From the NCBI GenBank assembly GCA_028753945.1, contig JAPNXP010000016.1, positions 1 to 64,000 of the forward strand: a stretch of DNA of 64,000 bases. Direction: 5' to 3'. The notes beneath the pieces are model-generated. The model was not told the DNA's origin. It searched no databases and worked only from the letters and a program-made list of their open reading frames with translations. Shown in pieces: positions 1 to 14,040 of the stretch; the stretch's first letter is position 1; the number at the start of each line of letters is the position of its first letter. The DNA is from Hexactinellida sp. DTS-2022 (taxonomy: Eukaryota > Porifera > Hexactinellida). The position numbers were made by a program, and so were the translations under genes.

Positions 1-3000
1 AATTTCAAATTTGGGATTTTTTTTACAATTATTCACCAAAAAATGGTTAGTGTTTCTTTTAAGCTAAAATTGAAAGTGAATGAACGAATTGAATTATCAG
101 GGGTACCGATTTTGGACTGTTTTGCTGTCAGTTAAAATTAGCAACAAAGGAAACAATTGGGAACGTCAGAAAAAACTCCGAATTTCAAATTTGGGAGTTT
201 TTTTTACAGACATTCACCAAAAATGTTTTTGGTGTTTTTCATATAAAATCAAAATGAATGTACGAATTGTAATCTCAGGAAACAGACTTTGGACAATTTT
301 GCTTCAGTTATATTTGGCAACAATGGAAACAGATGGCAACGTCAGAAAAAATTCAGAATTTCAAATTTGTGAGTTTATATGACATTCATTCAACAAAAAT
401 GGTTTTTGTAGTTTTTCATATAAAATCAATATGAACGTACGAATTCTAATTTCTAGAGTACAGACTTTGGACAGTTTTGCCGCAGTTAATATTTGGCAAC
501 AAAGGAAACAATTGGGAACGTCAGAAAAAACTCCAAATTTTAAAATTGGGAGTTTTTTACAGTCATTCAACAAAAATAGTTTTTTTGTTTTTCATATTCA
601 ATGAATATGAATGTGCGAATTGTAATTTCAGGGGTACAGACTTCTGGCTGTTTTGCCGCAATTAACATCTGACAACAAAGGAAACAGATGGCAACGTCAG
701 AAAAAAACTCCGAATTTCAAATTTGGAGTTTTTTACAGTCATTCAACAAGAATAGTTTTTGTTGTTTTTCATAAAAAATCAAAATGAATGTACGAATTGT
801 AATTTCAGGAAACAGACTTTGGACAGTATTGCCTCAGTTAATATTTCGCAACAAAGGAAACAGATGGCAACGTCAGAAAAAACTCCGAATTTCAAATTTG
901 GGAGTTTATTTGACAGACATTCAACAAAAATGATTTTTGTAGTTTTTCATAAAAAATCAAAATGAATGTCACGAATTGTAATTTCAAGTGTACAGAGTTT
1001 GGACAGTTTTGCCGCAGTTAATATTTGGCAACAAAGGAAACAGATGGCAGCGTCAGAAAAAAACTCCAAATTTAAAATTTGGGAGTTTTTTCACAGCCAA
1101 TCAACAAAAATAGTTTTTGTTGTTTTTCATATAAAATCAATATGAATGTACGAATTGTAATTTCTGGGTTACAGACTTCGTACTGTTTTGCTGTCTGTTT
1201 AAATTTATAAACAAAGGAAACAGATGATAACGACAGAAAAAACATCGAATTTCAAAATTGGGTATTTTTTGACAGTCATTCAACAAAAATGGGTTTGTAG
1301 TTTATCATATAAAATGAATATGAAGCTACTAATTGTAATTTTAGCGGTATAGACTTCGGGTAGTTTTACCTCACTTATTATTTAGCAACAAAGGAAACAG
1401 TTTGCAACGTCAGAAAAAACTCCGAATTTCATATTTGGGAGTTTTTTTGACATTCATTCAACAAAAATGGTTTTTGTAGTTTTTCATATAAAATCAATAT
1501 GAACGTACGAATTGTAATTTCTAGAGTACAGACTTTGGACAGTTTTGCCGCAGTTCATATTTGGCAACAAAGGAAACAAATGGCAACGTCAGAAAAAACT
1601 CCGAATTTCAAATTTTGGAGTTTATATGACAGTCATTCAACAAAAAAGGTTTTTGTTGTAATTAATATAAAATCAAAATGAATGTCACGAATTGTAATTT
1701 CAAGAGTACAGAGTTTTGTCAGTTTTGCCGCAGTTCATATTTGGCAACAAAGGAAACAGATAGCAACGTCAGAAAAAAACACCAAATTTCAAATTTGGGA
1801 GTTTGTTCTCAATCATTCAACAAAAATAATTTTTGATGTATTTCATATAAAATCAAAATGAATGTCACGAATTGTCATTTCAGGAAACAGACTTTGGACA
1901 GTTTTGCCTCAGTTAATATTTCGCAACAAAGGAAACAGATGGCAACGTCAGAAAAAACTCCGAATTTCAAATTTTGGAGTTTGTACTCAGTCATTCAACA
2001 AAAATGATTTTTGATGTATTTCATATAAAATCAAAATGAATGTCACGAATTGTAATTTCAAGAGTACAGAGTTTGGACATTTTTGCCGCAGTTAATATTT
2101 GGCAACAAAGGAAACAATTGGGAACTTCAGAAAATACTCCGAATTTCAAATTTTGGAGTTTTTTTTACAGTCATCCAACAAAAAAGGTTATTGTTGTTAT
2201 TAATATCAAATGAATATGAATGTAAGAATTGAAATTTCTAGAGTACAGACTTTGGACAGTTTTGCCGCAGTTAATATTTGGCAACAAAGGAAACAATTGG
2301 GAACGTCAGAAAAAACTCAGAATTTCAAAATTGGGTATTTTTTGAAAGTCATTCAACAAAAATGGTTTTTGTAGTTTTTCATATTAAATCAATTTGAATG
2401 TAAGAATTGTAATTTCAGGGGAACAGATTTTGGACTGTTTTGCCGCAATTAATATTTGGCAACAAAGGAAACAGATGGCAGCGTCAGAAAAAACTCCAAA
2501 TTTCAAATTTGGGAGTTTTTTCACAGCCAATCCACAAAAATAGTTTTTGTTGTTTTTCATATAAAATCAATATGAATGTACGAATTGTAAATTTTGGGGT
2601 ACAGACTTCGTACTGTTTTGCCGCAATTAATATTTGGCAACAAAGGAAACAGATGGCAACGTCAGAAAAAAACTCCGAATTTCAAATTTGGAGTTTTTTA
2701 CAGTCATTCAACAAGAATAGTTTTTGTTGTTTTTCATAAAAAATCAAAATGAATGTACGAATTGTAATTTCAGGAAACAGACTTTGGACAGTTTTGCCTC
2801 AGTTAATATTTCGCAACAAAGGAAACAGATGGCAACGTCAGAAAAAACTCCGAATTTCAAATTTGGGAGTTTATTTGACAGACATTAAACAAAAATGATT
2901 TTTGTAGTTTTTCATAAAAAATCAAAATGAATGTCACGAATTGTAATTTCAAGAGTACAGAGTTTGGACAGTTTTGCCGCAGTTAATATTTGGCTACAAA

Positions 3001-4600
3001 GGAAACATATGGCAGCGTCAGAAAAAATTCCGAATTTCAATTTGTGAGTTTTTTCACAGTCATTCAACACAAATAGTTTTTGTTGTTTTTCATTTAAAAT
3101 GAATATGAATGTGCGAATTGTAATTTCAGGGGTTCAGACTTCGGGCTGTTTTGCCGCAATTAATATTTGGCAACAAAGGAAACAGATGGCAACTTCAGAA
3201 AAAACCCCGAATTTCAAATTTGGGATTTTTTTTACAATTATTCACCAAAAAATGGTTAGTGTTTCTTTTAAGCTAAATTTGAAAGTGAAAGAACGTATTG
3301 AAATATCAGGGGTACCGATTTTGGACTGTTTTGCTGTCAGTTAAAATTAGCAACAAAGGAAACAATTGGGAACGTCAGAAAAAACTCCGAATTTCAAATT
3401 TGGGAGTTTATTTTACAGACATTCACCAAAAATGTTTTTTGTTGTTTTTCATATAAAATCAAAATGAATGTGCGAATTGTAATTTCAGGAAACAAACTTT
3501 GGACAATTTTGCTTCAGTTAATATTTGGCAACAAAGGAAACAGATGGCAACGTCAGAAAAAATTCAGAATTACAAATTTGTGAGTTTATTTGACATTCAT
3601 TCAACAAAAAAGGTTTTTGTAGTTTTTCATATAAAATCAATATGAACGTACGAATTCTAATTTCTAGAGTACAGACTTTGGACAGTTTTGCCGCAGTTAA
3701 TATTTGTCAACAAAGGAAACAATTGAGAACGTCAGATAAAACTCCGAATTTTAAAATTGGGAGTTTTTTACAGTCATTCAACAAAAATAGTTTTTTTGTT
3801 TTTCATATTCAATGAATATGAATGTGCGAAATGTAATTTCAGGGGTACAGACTTCTGGCTGTTCTGCCGCAATTAATATTTGGCAACAAAGGAAACAGAT
3901 GGCAACGTCAGAAAAAAAATCCGAATTTCAAATTTGGAGTTTTTTACAGTCATTCAACAAGAATAGTTTTTGTTGTTTTTCATAAAAAATCAAAAAGAAT
4001 GTACGAATTGTAATTTCAGGAAACAGACTTTGGACAGTTTTGCCTCAGTTAATATTTCGCAACAAAGGAAACAGATGGCAGCGTCAGAAAAAAACTCCAA
4101 ATTTCAAATTTGGGAGTTTTTTCACAGCCAATCAACAAAAATCGTTTTTGTTGTTTTTCATATAAAATCAATATGAATGTACGAATTGTAATTTCTTGGG
4201 TACAGACTTCGTACTGTTTTGCTGTCTGTTTAAATTTATAAACAAAGGAAACAGATGATAACGTCTGAAAAAACATCGAATTTCAAAATTGGGTATTTTT
4301 TGACAGTCATTCAACAAAAATGGGTTTGTAGTTTTTCATATAAAATGAATATGAAGCTACTAATTGTAATTTCAGCGGTATAGACTTCGGGTAGTTTTAC
4401 CTCACTAATTATTTAGCAACAAAGGAAACAGTTTGCAACTTCAGAAAAAACTCCGAATTTCATATTTGGGAGTTTTTTTGACATTCAGTCAACAAAAATC
4501 GTTTTTGTACTTTTTCATATAAAATCAATATGAACTTACGAATTCTAATTTCTAGAGTACAGACTTTGGACAGTTTTGCCTCAGTTAATATTTGGCAACA
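1..4600 (+). repeat. Satellite A higher-order duplication, ~3.0-3.2 kb offset
   Basis: The variant monomer at positions 1-140 recurs at about 3,210-3,350, an offset of 3,209 bp or 18 monomers. The monomer with the ACTTCGTACTG variant near 1,165 recurs near 4,205 at an offset of about 3,032 bp, or 17 monomers. The order of variants between them is largely preserved. I read this as a duplicated multi-monomer block that later lost or gained one monomer. The outer limits are approximate. Confidence 0.7.
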
Positions 4601-5236
4601 AAGGAAACAGATGGCAACGTCAGAAAAAAACTCCGAATTTCAAATTTGGAGTTTTTTACAGTCATTCAACAAGAATAGTTTTTGTTGTTTTTCATAAAAA
4701 ATCAAAATTAATGTACGAATTGTAATTTCAGGAAACAGACTTTGAACAGTTTTTCCCTAGTTAATATTTCGCAACAAAGGAAACAGATGGCAACGTCAGA
4801 AAAAACTCCGAATTTCAAATTTTGGAGTTTATTTGACAGACATTCAACAAAAATGATTTTTGTTGTTTTTCATAAAAAATCAAAATGAATGTCACGAATT
4901 GTAATTTCAAGAGTACAGAGTTTGGACAGTTTTGCCGCAGTTAATATTTGGCAACAAAGGAAACAGATGGCAGCGTCTTGAAAAAAACTCCAAATTTCAA
5001 AATTGGGTATTTTTTGACAGTCATTCAACAAAAATGGTTTTTGTATTTTTTCATAAAAATCAATATGAATGTACGAATTGTAATTTCCAGAGTACAGACT
5101 TCGGGAAGTTTTGCCGCAGTTAATATTTGGCACCAAAGGAAACAATTGGGAACGTCAGAAAAAACTCCGAATTTCAAATTTGGGAGTTTTTTTACAGTCA
5201 TTCAAAAAAAAAGGTTATTATTGTTATTAATATAAA

Positions 5237-6131
5237 ATGAATATGAATGTAAGAATTGTAATTTCAAGAGTACAGAGTTTGGCAAGTTTTGCCGCAGTTA
5301 ATATTTGGCAACATAGGAAACTAATGGCAACGTCAGAAAAAAACTCCGAATTTCAAATTTGGGAGTTTATTTGCAGTCATTCAACAAAAATGATTTTGGT
5401 TGTTTTTCATATAAAATAAAAATGAATGTACGAATTATAATTTCAAGAGTACAGAGTTTGGATAGTTTTGCGCAGTAAATATTTGTCAAAATAGGAAACA
5501 GATGGCAACGTCAGAAAAAAACTCCGAATTTCAAATTTGGGAGTTTTTTTACAGTCATTCAACAAAAAAGGTTATTGTTGTTATTAATATGAAATGAATA
5601 TGAATGTAGGAATTGTAATTTCAGGGGAACAGATTTTGGAATGTTTTGCAGTCAGTTTAAATATATCAATAAAGGAAACAGATGATAACGTCAGAAAAAA
5701 CATCGAATTTCAAAATTGGGTATTTTTTGACAGTCATTCAACAAAAATGGTTTTTGTATTTTTTCATAAAAATCAATAAGAATGTACGAATTGTAATTTC
5801 CAGAGTACAAACTTCGGACAGTTTTGCCGCAGTTAATATTTGGCACCAAAGGAAACAATTGGGAACGTCAGAAAAAACTCCGAATTTCAAATTTGGGAGT
5901 TTTTTTACAGTCATACAAAAAAAAGGTTCTTTTTGTTATTAATATAAAATGAATAGGAATGTAAGAATTGTAATTTCAAGAGTCCAGAGTTTGGCCATTT
6001 TTGCCGCAGTTAATATTTGGCAACATAGGAAACTAATGGCAACTTCAGAAAAAAACTCCGAATTTCAAATTTGGGAGTTTATTTGCAGTCATTCAACAAA
6101 AATGATTTTGGTTGTTTTTCATATAAAATAA
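5237..6131 (+). repeat. Satellite A four-monomer duplication
   Basis: The monomer with GGCAACATAGGAAACTAATGG at about 5,310 recurs at about 6,020, and the surrounding stretches match with few differences. The offset is 712 bp, or four monomers. This is a local unequal-exchange product. Confidence 0.65.
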
Positions 6132-7151
6132 AAATGAATGTAAGAATTGTAATTTCAAGAGTACAGAGTTTGGACAGTTTTGCGCAGTAAATATTTGGCA
6201 AAACAGGAAACAGATGGCAACGTCAGAAAAAAACTCCGAATTTCAAATTCGGGAGTTTTTTTACAGTCATTCAAAAAAAAAGGTTATTGTTGTAATTAAT
6301 ATGAAATGAATATGAATGTAAGAATTGTAATTTCAGGGGAACAGATTTTGGAATGTTTTGCAGGCAGTTTAAATATATCAATAAAGGAAACAGATGATAA
6401 TGTCAGAAAAAACTCCTAGTTTCACATTTGGACTTTTTTACAGTCATTCAACAAAAATAGCTTTTGTTGTTTTGAATATTCAATGAATATGAATGTGCGA
6501 ATTGTAATTTAAGGGTTACAGACTTCGGGCTGTTTTGGAGCAATTAATATTTGGTAACAAAGGAAACAGAGGGCAACGTCAGAAAAAAACTCCGAATTTC
6601 AAATTTGGGAGTTTATTTACAGTCATTCAACAAAAATGATTTTTGTTGTTTTTCATATAAAATCAAAATGAATGAACGAATTGAAATTTCAAGAGTACAG
6701 AGTTTGGACAGTTTTGCCGCAGTTAATATTTGGCAACATAGGAAACAGATGGCAACGTCAGAAAAAACTCCGAATTTCAAATTTGGGAGTTTTTTTACAG
6801 TCATTCAACAAGTAAGGTTATTGTTGTTATTAATATAAAATGAATATGAATGTAAGAATTGTAATTTCAGAGGAACAGATTTTGGACAGTTTTGCCGCAA
6901 TCAATATTTGGCAACAAAGGAAACAGATGTCAACGTCAGAAAAAAACACCGAATTTCAAATTTGGAGTTTTTTTACAGTCATTCAACAAGAATAGTTTTT
7001 GTTGTTTTTCATATAAAATCAAAATGAATGTACGAATTGTAATTTCAGGAAACAGACTTTGGACAGTTTTGCCTCAGTTAATATTTCGCAACAAAGGAAA
7101 CAGATGGCAACGTCAGAAAAAACTCCGAATTTCAAATTTGGGAGTTTGTTC

Positions 7152-7346
7152 TCAGTCATTCAACAAAAATGATTTTTGTTGTATTTCATATAAAATGAAA
7201 AATAATGTCACGAATTGTAATTTCAAGAGTGCAGAGTATGGACTGTTTTGCCGCAGTTCATATTTGTCAACAAAGTAAACAGATGGCAACGTCAGAAAAA
7301 AACTCCGAATTTCAAATTTGGGAGTTTTTTTACAGTCATTCAACAA
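7152..7346 (+). repeat. Satellite A block repeated at 11,161-11,355
   Basis: This stretch, including the unusual GTGCAGAGTATGGACTG variant, is repeated at an offset of 4,009 bp. That differs from the 4,901-bp offset of the nearby Helitron-like insert by 892 bp, exactly five monomers. The two copies of the larger block therefore differ by five monomers between these two markers. Confidence 0.75.
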
Positions 7347-7724
7347 AAAAGGTTATTGTTGTTATTAATATAAAATGAATATGAATGTAAGAATTGTAAT
7401 TTCAGGGGAACTGATTTTGGACTGTTTTGCAGTCAGTTTAAATATATCAATAAAGAAAACAGATGATCATGTCAGAAAAAACTCCGAGTTGGAAATTTGG
7501 GTCATTTTTACAGTCATTCAACAAAAATAGTTTTTGTAGTTTTTCATATCCAATGAATATTAATGTACGAATTGTAATTTCTAGAGTACAGACTTTGGAC
7601 AGTTTTGCCGCAGTTAATATTTGGCAACAAAGGAAACAATTAGGAACGTCAGAAAAAACTCCGAATTTCAAATTTGGGAGTTTTTTTTACAGTCATTCAA
7701 CAAAAAGGTTATTGTTGTTATTAA

Positions 7725-8347
7725 TCTATATTATTAAATCTCGATTGTTGTGTGTTTGTTTGTGTGTGTGTGTGTTTGTTTGTCCGGATTGTAATAATGT
7801 GATGGGGGAATAGAAACCGCATTAATATATGAGATATAAACTAACTGTCAAATGTTATAATGGGTAAACAAATGATATAATAGGTAAACAAGTGTGCTGA
7901 ACACGAATTTCGCATTTATAAAATTATAATATGAATATTTGTTGTTGTTGTTTACCAAAAATAGGTAAACAATTCAATGAAAATTTAAAATCAACCTAGA
8001 AGTTAGCTTTCACCGGGTATTATAGGTAAACAAGTATGCTGAACACGAATTTCGCGTTTGTAAAGTTATAATATGAATATTTAATGTTGTTGTTTACACA
8101 AAATAGGTAAAACAAATTATTCAAAATTCAAAATTAACCTAGAAGTTTGCTTTCAACGAGTATTATAGGTAAGCAAGTATGCTGAACACAAATTTCGCAT
8201 TTATAATTTATAATATGAATATTTGTTGTTGTTGTTTATATAAAATATGTAATAAATTGTTTAGTGAGGAGTAAGGCCGCGTAGCGGCCGTTAACTTGAT
8301 GTGCGTAGCACCGATCTGTCGCAAAGTGACCGAGACCGAAGGGCTCG
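7725..8347 (+). mobile_element. Helitron-like non-autonomous element, copy 1 (623 bp)
   Basis: This insert interrupts a satellite monomer: the normal TTATTAATATAAAATG is split into TTATTAA and TATAAAATG, an insertion between A and T with no target duplication. It starts TCTATATTATTAAATCTCG, which fits Helitron 5' ends. A GT-rich run follows (7,748-7,785), then three ~142-bp internal repeats (GCTGAACAC near 7,896, 8,038 and 8,181). A GC-rich 3' tail holds short stems: GGCCGC-GTA-GCGGCC at 8,275-8,289 and GTGC-GTA-GCAC at 8,301-8,311. The end is CTCG, not the usual CTRR, and CGAG near the 3' end pairs with CTCG near the 5' end, so a Helentron-like relative is possible. It has no coding capacity. 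Confidence 0.55.
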
Positions 8348-11300
8348 TATAAAATGAATATGAATGTAAGAATTGTAATTTCAGGGGAACAGATTTTGGA
8401 CTGTTTTGCAGTCAGTTTAAATATATCAATAAAGGAAACAGATGATAATGTCAGAAAAAACTCCGAGTTGGAAATTTGGGTCATTTTTACAGTCATTCAA
8501 AAAAAATGTTTTTTGTAGTTTTTAAAATATCCCATGAATATTAATGTGCGAATTGAAATTTCAGGAGTACTGACTTCGGGCAGTTTTGCCGCAATTAATA
8601 TTTGGCAACAAAGGAAACAGATGTCAACGTCAGAAAAAAACTCCGAATTTCAAATTTGGAGTTTTTTTACTTTCATTCAACAAGAATAGTTTTTGTAGTT
8701 TTTCATATAAAATCAAAATGAATGTACGAATTGTTATTTCAGGAAACAGACTTTGGACAGTTTTGCCTCAGTTTATATTTCGCAACAAAGGAAACAGATG
8801 TCAACGTCAGAAAAAAACTCCGAATTTCAAATTTGGAGTTTTTTTACTTTCATTCAACAAGAATAGTTTTTGTAGTTTTTCATATAAAATCAAAATGAAT
8901 GTACGAATTGTTATTTCAGGAAACAGACTTTGGACAGTTTTGCCTCAGTTTATATTTCGCAACAAAGGAAACAGATGGTAACGTCAGAAAAAACTCCGAA
9001 TTTCAAATTTGGGAGTTTATTTACAGACATTCAACAAAAATGATTTTTGTTGTATTTCATATAAAATCAAAATGAATGTCACGAATTGTCATTTCAAGGG
9101 TACAGAGTTTGGACAGTTTTGCCGCTCTTCATATTAAGGCAACAAAGGAAACAGATGGCAACGTAAGAAAAAATCTCCGAATTTCAAATTTGTGTGTTTT
9201 TTTACAGTCATTCAACAAAAAAGGTTATTGTTGTTATTAATATAAAATGAATATGAATGTAAGAATTGTAATTTCAGGGGAACAGATTTTGGACAGTTTT
9301 GCCGCAATTAATATTTGGCAACAAAGGAAACAGATGTCAACGTCAGAAAAAAACTCCGAATTTCAAATTTGGAGTTTTTTTTACAGTCATTCAACAAGAA
9401 TAGTTTTTGTTGTTTTTCATAAAAAATCAAAATGAATGTACGAATTGTTATTTCAGGAAACATACTTTGGACAGTTTTGCCTCAGTTAATATTTCGCAAC
9501 AAAGGAAACAGATGGCAACGTCAGAAAAAACTCCGAATTTCAAATTTGGGAGTTTTTTTACAGTCATTCAACAAGTAAGGTTATTGTTGTTATTAATATA
9601 AAATGAATATGAATGTAAGAATTGTAATTTCAGAGGAACAGATTTTGGACAGTTTTGCCGCAATCAATACTTGGCAACAAAGGAAACAGATGTCAACGTC
9701 AGAAAAAACTCCGAATTTCAAATTTGGGAGTTTATTTTACAGACATTCAACAAAAATGATTTTAGTAGTATTTCATATAAAATCAAAATGAATGTCACGA
9801 ATTGTAATTTCAAAATACAGAGTTTGGACAGTTTTGCAGCAGTTAATATTTGGCAACAAAGTAAACAGATGGCAACGTCAGAAAAATACACCGAATTTCA
9901 AATTTGGGAGTTTTTTTACATTCATTCAACTAAAAAGGTTATTGTTGTTATTAATATAAAATGAATATGAATGTACGAAATGTAATTTCTAGAGTACAGA
10001 GTTTGGACAGTTTTGCCGCATTTAATATTTGGCAACAAATGAAACAATTAGGAACGTCAGAAAAAACTGCGAATTTCAAATTTGGTAGTTTTTTTACAGA
10101 CATTCAACAAAAAAGTTTATTGTTGTTATTAATATAAAATGAATATGAATGTAAGAATTGTAATTTCAGGGGAACAGATTTTGGACTGTTTCGCCGCAAT
10201 TAATATTTGGCAACAAAGGAAACAGATGTCAACGTCAGAACAAAACTGCGAATTTCAAATTTGGCGTTTTTTACAGTCATTCAACAAGAATAGTTTTTGT
10301 TGTTTTTCATATAAAATCAAAATGAATGTACGAATTGTAATTTCAGGAAACAGACTTTGGACAGTTTTGCCTCAGTTTTTATTTCGCAACAAAGGAAACA
10401 GATGGCAACGTCAGAAAAAACTCCGAATTTCAAATTTGGGAGTTTTTTTACAGTCATTCAACAAGTAAGGTTATTGTTGTTATTAATATAAAATGAATAT
10501 GAATGTAAGAATTGTAATTTCAGAGGAACAGATTTTGGACAGTTTTGCCGCAATCAATATTTGGCAACAAAGGAAACAGATGTCAACGTCAGAAAAAAAC
10601 ACCGAATTTCAAATTTGGAGTTTTTTTACAGTCATTCAACAAGAATAGTTTTTGTTGTTTTTCATATAAAATCAAAATGAATGTACGAATTGTAATTTCA
10701 GGAAACAGACTTTGGACAGTTTTGCCGCAATTCATATTTGGCAACAAAGTAAACAGATTGCAACGTCAGAAAAAAACGCCGAATTTCAAATTTGGGAGTT
10801 TTTTTACAGTCATTCAACAAAAAAGGTTATTGTTGTTATTAATATAAAATGAATATGAATGTAAGAATTGTAATTTCAGAGGAACAGATTTTGGACAGTT
10901 TTGCCGCAATTAATATTTGGCAACAAAGGAAACAGATGTCAACGTCAGAAAAAAACACCGAATTTCAAATTTGGAGTTTTTTTACAGTCATTCAACAAGA
11001 ATAGTTTTTGTTGTTTTTCATATAAAATCAAAATGATTGTACGAATTGTAATTTCAGGAAACAGACTTTGGACAGTTTTGCCTCAGTTAATATTTCGCAA
11101 CAAAGGAAACAGATGGCAACGTCAGAAAAAACTCCGAATTTCAAATTTGGGAGTTTGTTCTCAGTCATTCAACAAAAATGATTTTTGTTGTATTTCATAT
11201 AAAATGAAAAATAATGTCACGAATTGTAATTTCAAGAGTGCAGAGTATGGACTGTTTTGCCGCAGTTCATATTTGTCAACAAAGTAAACAGATGGCAACG

Positions 11301-12625
11301 TCAGAAAAAAACTCCGAATTTCAAATTTGGGAGTTTTTTTACAGTCATTCAACAAAAAAGGTTATTGTTGTTATTAATATAAAATGAATATGAATGTAAG
11401 AATTGTAATTTCAGGGGAACTGATTTTGGACTGTTTTGCAGTCAGTTTAAATATATCAATAAAGAAAACAGATGATAATGTCAGAAAAAACTCCGAGTTG
11501 GAAATTTGGGTCATTTTTACAGTCATTCAACAAAAATAGTTTTTGTAGTTTTTCATATCCAATGAATATGAATGTGCGAATAGTAATTTCAGGGGTACTG
11601 ACTTCGGGCTGTTTTGCCGCAATTAATATTTGGCAACAAAGGAAACAGATGTCAACGTCAGAAAATACTCGAATTTCAAATTTGGAGTTTTTTTGCAGTC
11701 ATTCAACAAGAATTGTTTTTGTTGTTTTTCATAAAAAATCAAAATGAATGTACGAATTGTTATTTCAGGAAACATACTTTGGACAGTTTTGCCTCACTTT
11801 ATATTTCGCAACAAAGGAAACAGATGGCAGCGTCAGAAAAAACTCCGAATTTCAAATTTGGGAGTTTATTTTACAGACATTCAACAAAAATGATTTTTGT
11901 TGTATTTCATATAAAATTAAAATGAATGTCACGAATTTTATTTCAAATGTACAGAGTTTGGACAGTTTTGCCGCAGTTTATTTTTGGCAACAAAGGAAAC
12001 AGTTGGCAACGTCAGAAAAATACTCCAAATTTCAGATTAGGGAGTGTGTTCACAGTCATTCAACAAAAATAGTTTTTGTTGTTTTTCAAATAAAATCAAT
12101 ATGAATGTACGAATTGTTATTTCAGGGGAACAGATTTTGGACTGTTTTGCCGCAATTAATATTTGGCAACAAAGGAAACAGATGTCAACGTCAGAAAAAA
12201 ACACCGAATTTCAAATTTGGGAGTTTTTTTTACAGTCAGTCAACATAAATGGTTATTGTTGTTATTAATATAAAATGAATATGAATTTAAGAATTGTAAT
12301 TTCAGGGGAACAGATTTTGATCTGTTTTGCAGTCAGTTTAAATATATCAATAAAGGAAACAGATGATAATGTCAGAAAAAACTCCGAGTTTCAAATTTTG
12401 GTCTTTTTTTACAGTCATTCAACAAAAATTTTTTTGTAGTTTTTCGAATAAAAACAATATGAAAAGTACGAATTGTAATTTCTAGAGTACAGACTTTGGA
12501 CAGTTTTGCCGCAGTTAATATTTGGCAACAAAGGAAACAATTAGGAACGTCAGAAAAAACTCCGAATTTCAAATTTGGGAGTTTTTTTTACAGTCATTCA
12601 ACAAAAAGGTTATTGTTGTTATTAA

Positions 12626-13248
12626 TCTATATTATTAAATCTCGATTGTTGTGTGTTTGTTTGTGTGTGTGTGTGTTTGTTTGTCCGGATTGTAATAATG
12701 TGATGGGGGAATAGAAACCGCATTAATATATGAGATATAAACTAACTGTCAAATGTTATAATGGGTAAACAAATGATATAATAGGTAAACAAGTGTGCTG
12801 AACACGAATTTCGCATTTATAAAATTATAATATGAATATTTGTTGTTGTTGTTTACCAAAAATAGGTAAACAATTCAATGAAAATTTAAAATCAACCTAG
12901 AAGTTAGCTTTCACCGGGTATTATAGGTAAACAAGTATGCTGAACACGAATTTCGCGTTTGTAAAGTTATAATATGAATATTTAATGTTGTTGTTTACAC
13001 AAAATAGGTAAAACAAATTATTCAAAATTCAAAATTAACCTAGAAGTTTGCTTTCAACGAGTATTATAGGTAAGCAAGTATGCTGAACACAAATTTCGCA
13101 TTTATAATTTATAATATGAATATTTGTTGTTGTTGTTTATATAAAATATGTAATAAATTGTTTAGTGAGGAGTAAGGCCGCGTAGCGGCCGTTAACTTGA
13201 TGTGCGTAGCACCGATCTGTCGCAAAGTGACCGAGACCGAAGGGCTCG
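12626..13248 (+). mobile_element. Helitron-like non-autonomous element, copy 2 (623 bp)
   Basis: This has the same length and apparently the same sequence as the insert at 7,725, including the three ~142-bp internal repeats and the GC-rich hairpin tail. It sits in an identical satellite context. The flanking monomers match on both sides (about 12,465-13,540 against 7,560-8,640), so the insert was copied with the array and not inserted twice. Confidence 0.6.
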
Positions 13249-14040
13249 TATAAAATGAATATGAATGTAAGAATTGTAATTTCAGGGGAACAGATTTTGG
13301 ACTGTTTTGCAGTCAGTTTAAATATATCAATAAAGGAAACAGATGATAATGTCAGAAAAAACTCCGAGTTGGAAATTTGGGTCATTTTTACAGTCATTCA
13401 AAAAAAATGTTTTTTGTAGTTTTTAAAATATCCCATGAATATTAATGTGCGAATTGAAATTTCAGGAGTACTGACTTCGGGCAGTTTTGCCGCAATTAAT
13501 ATTTGGCAACAAAGGAAACAGATGTCAACGTCAGAAAAAACTCCGAATTTCAAATTTGGAGTTTTTTACAGTCATTCAACAAGAATAGTATTTGTTGTTT
13601 TTCATGTAAAATCAAAATGAATGTACGAATTGTAATTTCAGGAAACAGACTTTGGACAGTTTTGCCTCAGTTAATATTTCGCAACAAAGGAAACAGATGG
13701 CAACGTCAGAAAAAACTCCGAATTTCAAATTTGGGAGTTTATTTTACAGACATTCAACAAAAATGATTTTTGTTGTATTTCATATAAAATCAAAATGAAT
13801 GTCACGAATTGTAATTTCAAGAGTACAGAATTTGGACAGTTTTGCCGCAGTTCATATTTGGCAACAAAGGAAAAAGATGGCAAAGTCAGAAAAAACTCCG
13901 AATTTCAAATTTGGGAGTTTTTTTTACTGTCATTCAACAAAAAAGGTTATTGTTGCTATTAATATAAAATGAATATGAATGTAAGAATTGTAATTTCAGG
14001 GGAACAGATTTTGGACTGTTTTGCAGTCAGTTTAAATATA

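Noticed and set aside
8271..8347. tRNA-derived SINE head or tRNA gene in the GC-rich tail
   Set aside because: The stems are too short, and no cloverleaf, A box or B box pattern is evident. The segment is the 3' end of the insert.
7725..13248. Two independent Helitron-like insertions into the same site
   Set aside because: Flanking monomers are identical for hundreds of bp on both sides, so duplication of the array explains the pair better.
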